From positions 1 to 17,204 of the forward strand of contig JBAXSZ010000036.1 of assembly GCA_037130455.1 (NCBI GenBank): 17,204 nucleotides of DNA, read 5' to 3'. How positions within the stretch are numbered: the first letter of the stretch is position 1; every line of letters begins with the position of its first letter. Below the pieces are notes generated by a model. The model did no database searches and was not told the origin of the DNA. It saw only the letters and a list, made by a program, of their open reading frames with translations. The stretch comes from CAIMZW01 sp037130455 (lineage in GTDB: Bacteria; Actinomycetota; Actinomycetes; Nanopelagicales; Nanopelagicaceae). Positions 7,643-14,627 of this stretch are shown here, one piece after another. The translations under genes were made by a program, and so were the position numbers.

Positions 7643-7655
7643 AGGACTTTATCCA

Positions 7656-9029
7656 ATGGAATTTAAAACAATAATCGAGCCATTTCGGATTCATTCGGTC
7701 GCACCCATTCAGATGACTACCGCTGTAGATCGAGAGCGATACATCGAAGAAGTTGGGTACAACCTCTTCTCGCTGCAATCTGACAATGTTCTGATCGATC
7801 TGCTTACAGATTCTGGCACCGGAGCCATGAGTCGAAACCAATGGGCTGCTATTCAACATGGTGATGAGTCCTATGCTGGTTCACCTTCATGGGAAATTTT
7901 TCGCGATGCGGTTCAAAACCTCTTTCCATTTAAGCACATTATTCCTACCCACCAGGGTCGAGCGGCCGAAAAAATACTTTTCACTGCGGTGGGCGGGAAA
8001 GGAAAATTTATCCCAAATAACACTCACTTCGATACGACGCGAGCGAATGTTGAATATAGCGGCGCTGAAGCTTTTGACTTCGTTATCGCCGAGGGTAAAG
8101 ACGCTGCCAATGTGCATCCGTTCAAAGGAAACATGGACGTTCTCGCTTTGGAAAAGTTCATTCTAGAAAAGGGCGTTGAAAATATCCCAGTTGTGATGAT
8201 GACAATCACAAATAATTCTGGAGGTGGCCAGCCTGTTTCTCTAGAAAACTTGCGTGCTGTAAGTGCCATCTGCAAGAAATATGGTTTGCCGCTCTTCTTA
8301 GATGCCTGCCGATTCGCAGAGAATGCCTGGTTTATTAGAGAGCGCGAACCCGGCCAACAAGATCGTGACGTGGCCGATATCGTTCGCGAAATTGCCTCAC
8401 TTGCCGATGGCATGACCATGAGCGCGAAGAAAGATCCGTTGGGTAATATCGGCGGCTGGCTTGCGTTAAATAATGATGAACTTGCGGCCGTATGTCGAAA
8501 TCTACTCATTCTTACTGAGGGGTTTCCTACCTACGGAGGTTTGGCCGGGCGTGACCTTGAGGCGCTGGCGGTTGGACTGACCGAGATTGTTTCCCATGAT
8601 TATCTTAAGTATCGAATCCAATCTACGGCCTACTTGGGAAATGCTCTCTTGACAGGCGGAATTCCGGTTGTTCAACCTATTGGCGGGCATGCGGTTTACA
8701 TAGACGCTAAGGCGTTACTGCCGCATATTCCAGCGTTGGAATATCCTGGTCAGGCTTTGGCGATTGAACTCTACAAAGTTGGTGGAATTCGCGGCTGCGA
8801 AATCGGCACCGTGATGTTTGGCCGAAAGCCGGATGGTTCAGAAGTCCCATCAGCGATGGAGCTGGTTCGCCTGGCGATTCCTCGTCGTACCTACACGCAA
8901 AGTCATATCGACTATGTGATCGAAGTCTGTTTAGCAGTGAAAGAGAAGGCCTCGCAGTTGTCTGGCTACAGAATTGTGCAAGAGCCTGCTGCACTTCGCC
9001 ACTTTACTGCGACCTTTGAACCAATCTAA
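7656..9029 (+). CDS. tnaA: Tryptophanase (tryptophan indole-lyase)
   Basis: A 457-residue PLP enzyme of the tryptophanase/tyrosine phenol-lyase family, splitting L-tryptophan into indole, pyruvate and ammonia. Landmarks are DLLTDSGTGAM, DESYAGSPS (Y73), PTHQGRAAE (PLP phosphate region), NNSGGGQPVS, FLDACRFAEN, the Schiff-base motif MSAKKD (K259) and EGFPTYGGLAGRD. Two specificity sites point to tryptophan. FDTTR has D126, where tryptophanase has Asp and the phenol-lyase Thr. GIRGCEIG has I383, where tryptophanase has Ile and the phenol-lyase the substrate-binding Arg381. From memory of the E. coli enzyme, the C-terminal third (IPRRTYTQSH, LRHFTATF) is also close to it. The ribosome binding site AAAGGA lies about 9 nt ahead. 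No TnaC-like leader peptide and no tryptophan permease is visible nearby, so regulation differs from the enterobacterial operon. Confidence 0.94.
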   Translation: MEFKTIIEPFRIHSVAPIQMTTAVDRERYIEEVGYNLFSLQSDNVLIDLLTDSGTGAMSRNQWAAIQHGDESYAGSPSWEIFRDAVQNLFPFKHIIPTHQGRAAEKILFTAVGGKGKFIPNNTHFDTTRANVEYSGAEAFDFVIAEGKDAANVHPFKGNMDVLALEKFILEKGVENIPVVMMTITNNSGGGQPVSLENLRAVSAICKKYGLPLFLDACRFAENAWFIREREPGQQDRDVADIVREIASLADGMTMSAKKDPLGNIGGWLALNNDELAAVCRNLLILTEGFPTYGGLAGRDLEALAVGLTEIVSHDYLKYRIQSTAYLGNALLTGGIPVVQPIGGHAVYIDAKALLPHIPALEYPGQALAIELYKVGGIRGCEIGTVMFGRKPDGSEVPSAMELVRLAIPRRTYTQSHIDYVIEVCLAVKEKASQLSGYRIVQEPAALRHFTATFEPI

Positions 9030-9040
9030 TCCGGCACTTA

Positions 9041-9847
9041 CTAGTGTGATGTTGTGGCGGAATTTTGAAGTAATCGAAAAAGGTATGTTGATTGATATTC
9101 CTCTTCCTTGAGTCTTTCATGCCCGCCGCGCAAGCCAAATAATCGGCCCTTCCAAAGCAAGTAGCCAATCGCAATGATGTTGACAATAAGCGCGGAAATT
9201 TTGGTGATGGTGGCATGGTGAAAGATTTCGTAAATTTCCAATGGGACAAATAATGAGGTCGCCACGACTGTTAGATATTCTGCCCAGCGTTTGCTAAACC
9301 AGAGGCCTAAGCCCTCCACTAACTCAATGAGACCGTAGATTGTTAAGAAGAAGGCTAACCATCGATAAGAAGAGGGAGAACGATGGAGAATAAGTTGGAG
9401 TTTGATAATTACCCGGTGAAGAATTGAATCCACCCCAAGTTGAGAAGCAAGAGCTTTGGAATTATTAGAGAGCCTTCCCAGATAGGCAATAACCGGGTTA
9501 GAAGATGTACTCAATTTTAAGGTTAAGCCAGCAACAGCAAAAAGTATGACTCCGCGAGCAATCCGCTCAATAGCCAATAATCTAATCAAGGAATGTCTGC
9601 GGCCGTGCGACCCAGTTGGAATAAGCGGAAAAGTGGAAACTGGTTGTGAGCTTGGCAGTTGGGTACTAATAAAGTCTTGGCATCGCAGACACTGGATAAA
9701 AGTTGGGTAAGGGGAGAGGATTTTCGCTAACTCGGTATTATCTGAAGGCAGGTGTAAGGCGTGGCCAATTTTCGAACACCTGCGAAGTTCAAAGTTGCGA
9801 GCACGAAAAAGTTTGATCACTTGAGAATTCAACCACCCATTCGCCAC
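9041..9847 (-). CDS. DUF2127 membrane protein with N-terminal Cys/His-rich segment
   Basis: A 268-residue protein of unknown function. Residues 24-56 hold a possible zinc site, C-x4-H ... C-x2-C (C24, H29, C53, C56), in a layout (CSKIGHALHLPSD ... CLRCQDF) I recall from actinobacterial DUF2127 proteins. After a linker come about four hydrophobic segments (near 90-110, 162-180, 190-205, 215-235). They include the conserved YGLIELVEGLGLWFSKRWAEYLTV and FVPLEIYEIFHH stretches of the domain. The start is a GTG at 9847 without a good ribosome binding site; a GTG nine codons later is possible. It converges on tnaA with 11 nt between the two stops and is divergent from the GNAT gene. Confidence 0.8.
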   Translation of the reverse strand: MANGWLNSQVIKLFRARNFELRRCSKIGHALHLPSDNTELAKILSPYPTFIQCLRCQDFISTQLPSSQPVSTFPLIPTGSHGRRHSLIRLLAIERIARGVILFAVAGLTLKLSTSSNPVIAYLGRLSNNSKALASQLGVDSILHRVIIKLQLILHRSPSSYRWLAFFLTIYGLIELVEGLGLWFSKRWAEYLTVVATSLFVPLEIYEIFHHATITKISALIVNIIAIGYLLWKGRLFGLRGGHERLKEEEYQSTYLFRLLQNSATTSH

Positions 9848-9909
9848 TAATCAAAGAATGAACCCGGCAATAAACATAGACTGTGACTCATATCGAAAGG
9901 TGGAATTGC

Positions 9910-10362
9910 ATGTCGATAATCATTAGGCCCGTAACGGAGATGGATAAAACTTTTTGGCTCCCACTCTGGCATGCCTACAACCAATTTTATAAAACAACAA
10001 TCGGTCCTGAACAGACGGAGTTGACTTGGCAACGCTTATTGAATCCGGACTTCAATATCTTCGGTTTCGTGGCAATGCACGGTGATCACATGGTTGGCAT
10101 CACCCACTACCTTTATCGACCTTCCACCTGGTCAAAGGGCGATTACTGTTACTTAGAAGACCTTTTTGTGGTGCCAGAGGTCAGGGGTCAGGGCGTTGGT
10201 CGGGCGCTTATCGATGAGGTTAAACAAGCAGCAGTAGACGCTGGCGCGGCCAGACTTTATTGGACGACAGCTCCTGATAACGCGACGGCTAGAAAACTGT
10301 ACGACACCTATGCGCCGGCAAACATGGTTCAGTACCAGATCACAATCGATCCGCTTAACTAA
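9910..10362 (+). CDS. GNAT family N-acetyltransferase
   Basis: A 150-residue single GNAT domain. It shows the strand-turn IIIRPVTEMD at the start, then LEDLFVVPEVRGQGVGRALI with the acetyl-CoA pyrophosphate loop R92-G-Q-G-V-G-R98, and the C-terminal LYWTTAPDNATARKLYDTY typical of the alpha4/beta6 part. The acceptor is unknown; small amine or amino-acid substrates are common for this subgroup. The start at 9910 is chosen because GAAAGGTGG lies about 6 nt upstream; a GTG at 9883 would add nine residues outside the domain. The 3' end overlaps the acetamidase gene by 8 bases tail to tail, with no room for a terminator between them. Confidence 0.9.
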   Translation: MSIIIRPVTEMDKTFWLPLWHAYNQFYKTTIGPEQTELTWQRLLNPDFNIFGFVAMHGDHMVGITHYLYRPSTWSKGDYCYLEDLFVVPEVRGQGVGRALIDEVKQAAVDAGAARLYWTTAPDNATARKLYDTYAPANMVQYQITIDPLN

Positions 10363-11272
10363 ATGGGTGCGGAGCTGCCGCAATTTTTGGAACTCGCATT
10401 TTTGCAATGATGCTACCTGGTGACGGGTGGCAATATTGAGCTATTCCTAAATCGCCAGCCACTGATAAAAAGATAAATGCATCTTCCATTGTGAATCCCC
10501 ATTGATCCACCAGCAATTTTGCTGCTTCTTCGCAAGCACTTTTTAGCGCATCGTCCAAACTGTCCGCACTGATCCCGTGGGTGATCCATGAATCTGCGGT
10601 TTCGGTTACTGGCCAGCCACCATGTTTACCTTTAATAAGGTCTACTTTGATTATGGCGCTCCCACCTATTTCAACACCAGTTCCGGAGATTTCTCCATCC
10701 CCCATAGATGCATGCATATCTCCTATGGCCAATTTTCCGCCAGGTTGAAAAACTGGAAGATGAATCGTTGCACCAATTCCATTTAGTTGATCGTCCATAT
10801 TTCCACCATGACGACCAGCAAGGAAGGTTGCGATTTCACCTTCGGCTGGGGCTACGCCAATAACGCCAAACATTGGGCGAACTGGCCAAGAAACTTTTTC
10901 ATTCATGTGAATGATGCCGTCGATAACTTTGAAAATTCGAGTGACCGGTGACTTTACTTGGTCAATCAACTGACCCCATTCTGGAATACACATTCCAGCG
11001 CCTTGAGTGTTTGGCTTAATATCTATAAGTGTTACTGAAAGTGAGTCCCCTGGTTCGGCACCATTGACATGAATGGGGCCTGTAGCACTATTAATTCGTG
11101 AAATATCTAGTTTCTCTAATGTGTCAGATTCGCTTTGTACCTGTCCGGTGAAACAATCCCAAGTTTCAATCTCTATCACCGTGCCTGGATCCACAGAGAC
11201 AACTGCCTCCATATCTGCCGAATAAGCCCAAATGTGTTGGTCTTTACTTATGCGAACCGTTGGAGTTGTCAT
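10355..11272 (-). CDS. Acetamidase/formamidase family amidohydrolase
   Basis: A 305-residue protein of the FmdA/AmdA family, metal-dependent hydrolases of small amides such as formamide and acetamide, giving the acid and ammonia. Conserved blocks are GPIHVNGAEPGDSL (65-78), FGVIGVAPAEGEI (135-147), RHGGNMD (154-160) and GDMHASMGDGEISGTGVE (184-201), which carry the histidines and acids of the active site. The length fits the shorter, about 300-residue branch rather than the roughly 400-residue formamidases. AAGG lies about 6 nt before the ATG. It is the last gene of a three-gene unit after an ADC-like protein (26 nt gap) and an SDR. This context suggests a dedicated catabolic route, not general amide use (inference). 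Real substrate unknown. Confidence 0.9.
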   Translation of the reverse strand: MTTPTVRISKDQHIWAYSADMEAVVSVDPGTVIEIETWDCFTGQVQSESDTLEKLDISRINSATGPIHVNGAEPGDSLSVTLIDIKPNTQGAGMCIPEWGQLIDQVKSPVTRIFKVIDGIIHMNEKVSWPVRPMFGVIGVAPAEGEIATFLAGRHGGNMDDQLNGIGATIHLPVFQPGGKLAIGDMHASMGDGEISGTGVEIGGSAIIKVDLIKGKHGGWPVTETADSWITHGISADSLDDALKSACEEAAKLLVDQWGFTMEDAFIFLSVAGDLGIAQYCHPSPGSIIAKMRVPKIAAAPHPFS

Positions 11273-11298
11273 CTCAACCTTTTCTGTTAGCTAGGCAT

Positions 11299-12066
11299 TT
11301 AATATTCGTGGAGCACTACACCTCCGACTAAGGAAAATGCGCCCTTCCAGTAAAAACCTTCTAGATGCTGTAAGACTGGAAGCCTATACAAAGGTGCTTG
11401 AACATTCTCTTCGATCCTGCTTGTAACTGGACCAGTCCAACATTCGGTTACGTCAACTTCGTTGAAGTCACGGGCAGTCAATTGGCGAATTCCCCGAGTT
11501 CGGTCTATCTGCGGAATTAATTTCAAATTGATGTTCTTAATGAAATTTACCCGTTTGGAAACTTCAGAGATATCGCATGCTTTAGCTTTATAAGGAAGAG
11601 TGGCCGTAAAAACCGTGATGCCATTTCGAACCAGAGTACCAACAATCAGATCTTCTCTAGTTTCCAACTGCACTTTGGCAATTCGCTTGGGTTGGCCGTG
11701 AAATTCTCGCCCACCAGCCATTGCACGGTCGCTATCAACAAAGAAATAAGGTGAATATGCGCCAGTTACTTTTCCATTTGGACCATCAAATTCCACTTGA
11801 ACCATCACATTTACTTCTTGGGTATTTGCTCCCATTCCGGCAACATCTCCCCACCGCCCAATCTGAACCATCACAACGTCGCTGATTGGTTTGAGTGGTT
11901 CGGGAACCAGTGCGGCGATTGCTTCCGGGTTTGTTCGATACTGTGCCACCAACACTTCCGAATCTTTAAATCGAGCCGGCGGTGGGCCAGTCAACGGATT
12001 ATCTAGCGGCACCGAATGGGCGTCGTAGGGCGAAGGAATATCGTGAAGGTAGTGAAGTTCGCTCAT
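11299..12066 (-). CDS. Acetoacetate decarboxylase (ADC)-like protein
   Basis: A 255-residue ADC-superfamily protein. Classical ADC decarboxylates acetoacetate to acetone through a lysine Schiff base. The matching segment is GREFHGQPKRIAKV, where K127 takes the place of the Schiff-base lysine and R128 that of the second lysine that lowers its pKa. A positive charge is kept, but Lys-Lys becomes Lys-Arg. Other family marks are the LVPEPLKP segment near 53-60, YSPYFFVDSD and the C-terminal SLVGG-VVLHEY. ADC-fold relatives also catalyse aldol, dehydration and cyclisation steps, so decarboxylation of a beta-keto acid is likely but not certain. AAAGGA lies 9-10 nt before the ATG. It is the middle gene of the SDR-ADC-amidase unit (16 nt after the SDR stop). 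Confidence 0.87.
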   Translation of the reverse strand: MSELHYLHDIPSPYDAHSVPLDNPLTGPPPARFKDSEVLVAQYRTNPEAIAALVPEPLKPISDVVMVQIGRWGDVAGMGANTQEVNVMVQVEFDGPNGKVTGAYSPYFFVDSDRAMAGGREFHGQPKRIAKVQLETREDLIVGTLVRNGITVFTATLPYKAKACDISEVSKRVNFIKNINLKLIPQIDRTRGIRQLTARDFNEVDVTECWTGPVTSRIEENVQAPLYRLPVLQHLEGFYWKGAFSLVGGVVLHEY

Positions 12067-12082
12067 CTATTTGATCCTTTCC

Positions 12083-12892
12083 TTACCAATCCAAACTTCC
12101 GCCGGGATTCATCGCCAAGTTACCGCCATCCACTGGAAGGGCAATGCCCGTAACCATTGATGCCGCATCTGATGCCAAGAAAAGCACCGGACCGACCATT
12201 TCGCCAGGATCGCCTAAGCGGCCCATGGGAATGCCTGATTTAACGCGACTTACCAACTTCGCATGTGCCGGATCGTTCATGAAATTAGTCCAGCCCTGGT
12301 TAATGAATTGGCACGGCAAAATGCTATTGACCCGAATGTTGTGTTCAGCCCAGGCAAATGAACAGTCCCGAGTCATCTGAATGACTCCGCCCTTAGCAGC
12401 CCCATAAGCCAAACTGCCACGGCCTAGGGCGGTGACACCAGCTATGGAGCCAAAGTTAATAATGCTTCCGCCGTTTCCGGCTTTGATCATTCGCTGTGCG
12501 GCAGCTCTGGAGGTAAGGAAGAAGCTCGTCAGATCCGCGGCAATGGTGGCATTCCACTCTTCAACCGGAAACTCCTCCGGCGGATAGCGATTGACCGGAG
12601 CCGAAATCGCATTAATCAAAATATTGACGGGGGAAATCTCATCTATCTGGGAAAAGATACTTTCAACCACTGCTTCGGTGCTCAAATCCGCCCCAAAAGC
12701 GTGTCCATGACCGCCCTGCGCATTAACTTCGTTGGCAACTCGGGTGGCACTTTCCAAGTTGGTATCGATCACTATTACCCGGGCACCAGCCTGAGAGAGA
12801 CCCAGGCTGATGGCTCGTCCCAGAGAACCGCCGCCACCAGTAATGACTGCAGTTCGATTAGTGAGATTGAAAAGATCAATGGAATTAGACAT
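12083..12892 (-). CDS. Short-chain dehydrogenase/reductase (SDR)
   Basis: A 269-residue classical SDR. The cofactor loop is TGGGGSLG (18-25). An aspartate after the second strand (VIDTN, D43) favours NAD over NADP. D69 lies in ADL, N94 in INAIS (usual NNAG), the catalytic S149 in FGSIAG and Y163-x3-K167 in YGAAK, and PVDGG (253-257) is near the end. It probably oxidises a secondary alcohol or hydroxy acid to a ketone. The ATG at 12892 is preferred: the Rossmann strand begins a dozen residues later, and a -10 box ends 6 nt before it, suggesting a leaderless message. A TTG at 12937 would add 15 residues. It is first in an operon with the ADC-like and amidase genes, consistent with making the keto substrate of the ADC-like protein (inference). 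Confidence 0.93.
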   Translation of the reverse strand: MSNSIDLFNLTNRTAVITGGGGSLGRAISLGLSQAGARVIVIDTNLESATRVANEVNAQGGHGHAFGADLSTEAVVESIFSQIDEISPVNILINAISAPVNRYPPEEFPVEEWNATIAADLTSFFLTSRAAAQRMIKAGNGGSIINFGSIAGVTALGRGSLAYGAAKGGVIQMTRDCSFAWAEHNIRVNSILPCQFINQGWTNFMNDPAHAKLVSRVKSGIPMGRLGDPGEMVGPVLFLASDAASMVTGIALPVDGGNLAMNPGGSLDW

Positions 12893-12898
12893 GCCGAA

Positions 12899-12927
12899 AG
12901 CATAAGTTGAACCGCTCTCCTGGTCAA
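12899..12927 (-). promoter_or_regulatory. Probable leaderless promoter of the SDR operon
   Basis: On the minus strand TTGACC (12922-12927) and TATGCT (12899-12904) are separated by exactly 17 bases. The -10 box ends 6 bases before the ATG at 12892, so transcription would start at or next to the start codon, as is common in actinobacteria. The -35 box matches the consensus at five of six positions (TTGACA), the -10 at four of six (TATAAT). Confidence 0.5.
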
Positions 12928-12928
12928 C
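12906..12928. promoter_or_regulatory. Imperfect inverted repeat inside the SDR promoter, possible operator
   Basis: The arms GTTGAACC and GGTCAAC pair over seven bases with one unpaired A, around an 8-base centre. The repeat spans the -35 box and most of the spacer of the SDR promoter. A repressor bound there would block RNA polymerase. No regulator gene is adjacent, so which protein would bind is unknown. A chance match cannot be excluded. Confidence 0.35.
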
Positions 12929-13012
12929 AGTTAACAATGTACTTTTTTGGTTTCAACCCTTTACTTCAGCGGGAACCTCAATGCCGGCCTTTATCCGAGG
13001 TAGAGTCAATAT

Positions 13013-14134
13013 GTGCTGGCAATCAAATCAAGAATTCTTTCATCAAGGTTTCTGACAGCGTTATTAGTTTACGAAGTGATTCGAATTTCGAATTTCTTAC
13101 TTTTCTATTTCTACATGGGTTTACGCCACCAAAGTTGGTTGGGAGTTTTCTATCGCTGGGATTCGCAGTGGTACAAATCCATCGCCCAAAATGGTTACGG
13201 GCATACGGTTCTTTCGAAGGGAAGAACTCTCACTAACGAAACTTTCTTCCCGCTATTTCCATCTTTGGAGCGGGCGATAACTAGACTCTTTGGATTTTCC
13301 TACATTGACAGCGGCATCTTGATCTCAGCGATTTTTGGGCTTGTGGCAGCCGCAATGATTTATAAATCGGTAGAAATCATTTCCTCACCGAAAGCGGCAC
13401 TAGTTACAGTTCTGCTCTGGGGCTTACTACCAGTCGGCTATGTTCAAATGCTGGCTTATAGCGAAACTCTCTTCACCGCCCTCTGCGCCTTCGCCCTCTA
13501 TTATTCCTTGAAGAAAAACTTTTTGTTAGCTTCACTTTTTTGCATTCTTGCTGGACTCACAAGGCCCAGTGGACTGGCCATCGCTCTGGCGATATCCATC
13601 GGTGTAGTAATGCAATCGCGAAAAAGTTCTAAAATACGGATGCAACTAAAATATTTGCTAGCACTCGTTCTTTCTCCCTTGGGATGGCTTGGATTTCTAA
13701 TATATCTGGCGTTGAAACATCACGACCCCCTTGCCTATTTTGCGCTTCAAAAAGATTGGAAGAATGGATTTGATTGTGGAAGTGCATTCTTGCAATGGAT
13801 TTGGCACTACTTCTCCGCTGGAAATCCACTTGCCGGCATTGGGATAGTCATCGCTTCTTCTATTCCATTTTTTCTCTTTCGGGCTTCAATAAAAACGAAA
13901 CAGCCCATTGAATTCCTAGTTTTCTCGGGATTTCTCATTTTTATTTCTTTCACAACTCAAGGTTATTTCGGATCCAAACCACGATACTTAATGCCCGCCT
14001 ATCCGCTATTAATCCCATTGAGTACCTGGCTTGTAGGAACATCGCGGTTCAAGCGGGGTCTCTTTATAGTGATATTTTCGGCAGTAGGGCTAACCGCTTC
14101 TGTTATTGCTTTGGCCGGCAATGGCCCACCATAA
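13013..14134 (+). CDS. PIG-V-like membrane mannosyltransferase
   Basis: A 373-residue polytopic membrane protein with about eight to ten hydrophobic segments, resembling the PIG-V / GT-C type mannosyltransferases that use polyprenyl-phosphate-mannose. Marks are WDSQWYKSIAQNGY at 49-62 (the conserved acidic WD in the first extracytoplasmic loop), ETFFPLFPSLER (76-87), LAYSETLFT, GLTRPSGLA and the late GSKPRYLMPAYPLL. In actinobacteria such proteins mannosylate lipids (PimE-like) or secreted glycoconjugates; the acceptor here is unknown. The start is GTG at 13013, with GAGG about 12 nt before it; an overlapping ATG two bases earlier is in another frame. It is divergent from the SDR operon and appears to be a single-gene unit. 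Confidence 0.83.
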   Translation: MLAIKSRILSSRFLTALLVYEVIRISNFLLFYFYMGLRHQSWLGVFYRWDSQWYKSIAQNGYGHTVLSKGRTLTNETFFPLFPSLERAITRLFGFSYIDSGILISAIFGLVAAAMIYKSVEIISSPKAALVTVLLWGLLPVGYVQMLAYSETLFTALCAFALYYSLKKNFLLASLFCILAGLTRPSGLAIALAISIGVVMQSRKSSKIRMQLKYLLALVLSPLGWLGFLIYLALKHHDPLAYFALQKDWKNGFDCGSAFLQWIWHYFSAGNPLAGIGIVIASSIPFFLFRASIKTKQPIEFLVFSGFLIFISFTTQGYFGSKPRYLMPAYPLLIPLSTWLVGTSRFKRGLFIVIFSAVGLTASVIALAGNGPP

Positions 14135-14172
14135 AGAGACCAGGAATCTTGACTTTATTACTTGAGCTTTAT

Positions 14173-14452
14173 CTAGCTTCCCATTGCCGGATTAAGTACT
14201 CCGCCAACTGGGGTAATTTTGTTGGCAGGAAATCCGCCTCTTTCTGCATGTTCACGTATTAGTGCTTCCGAAGCGGCGTTATAAACACAATAAATCTTGT
14301 CGCCAGTTGCGAAACTATTAACCCACTCAATCTCACTGCCTTCGCTTTTCATTTCAGCCAAGACACCATTTGAATGCTTAGAAATATTCGCTAATTCTTG
14401 CTAATGTGAGACAACTTCTGATGCCTTCGATTGAGATAGGCACAAATCTCAT
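14173..14452 (-). pseudogene. DUF4242 (nickel-binding type) gene, apparently frameshifted and with an internal stop
   Basis: The intact 3' part reads EIEWVNSFATGDKIYCVYNAASEALIREHAERGGFPANKI, a clear DUF4242 domain. Homologues are about 85-95 residues, but this frame is open only from codon 75 or so before the stop. Upstream in the same frame the family-like QELANISKHSNGVLAEM is preceded by a TAG. Before it KASEVVSH continues in frame, while the natural N-terminus MRFVPISIEG (ATG at 14450-14452) lies in a neighbouring frame. A change of -2 or +1 bases near the GAAGGCATCAG motif and one base change to TAG would explain this. A shortened protein from the TTG at 14361 (62 residues) is possible. 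Two separate lesions make decay likelier than one sequencing error. Confidence 0.68.
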
Positions 14453-14612
14453 ATCAAATTATTTGTTTTATGTGAAAGATATTTGCCCACTTCATTTCTT
14501 AGCCGATGAAGCATTTCGTTGCATGTAATACTTTTTGTCTAACGTTTTGCACTTTTATTGGGAAAATTTTGTGAAATTTAATGCCTCCAATGTCGTAATC
14601 CGCTTTTCACTA

Positions 14613-14626
14613 TGGAAAAATTTCCA
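14613..14626. promoter_or_regulatory. Perfect 6-bp inverted repeat just before the metalloprotease start
   Basis: TGGAAA-AA-TTTCCA ends one base before the ATG at 14628. It contains the only GGA that could serve as ribosome binding site, so a protein bound there or a hairpin could hide it. The repeat is AT-rich and short, so it may be chance. Confidence 0.25.
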
Positions 14627-14627
14627 A

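Noticed and set aside
6449..7655. TnaC-type leader peptide upstream of tnaA
   Set aside because: No short frame with a suitably placed Trp codon before a stop was seen; the gene directly upstream is the propeller protein.
8024..8509. 161-residue minus-strand open frame
   Set aside because: Antisense shadow of tnaA, no recognisable domain or ribosome binding site.
7656..9029. Tyrosine phenol-lyase as the product
   Set aside because: The substrate-binding Arg of that enzyme is Ile here and its Thr is Asp (D126), both as in tryptophanase.
9035..9046. CACT-tact-AGTG hairpin between tnaA and the DUF2127 gene as a shared terminator
   Set aside because: Only four base pairs and no T-run on either side.
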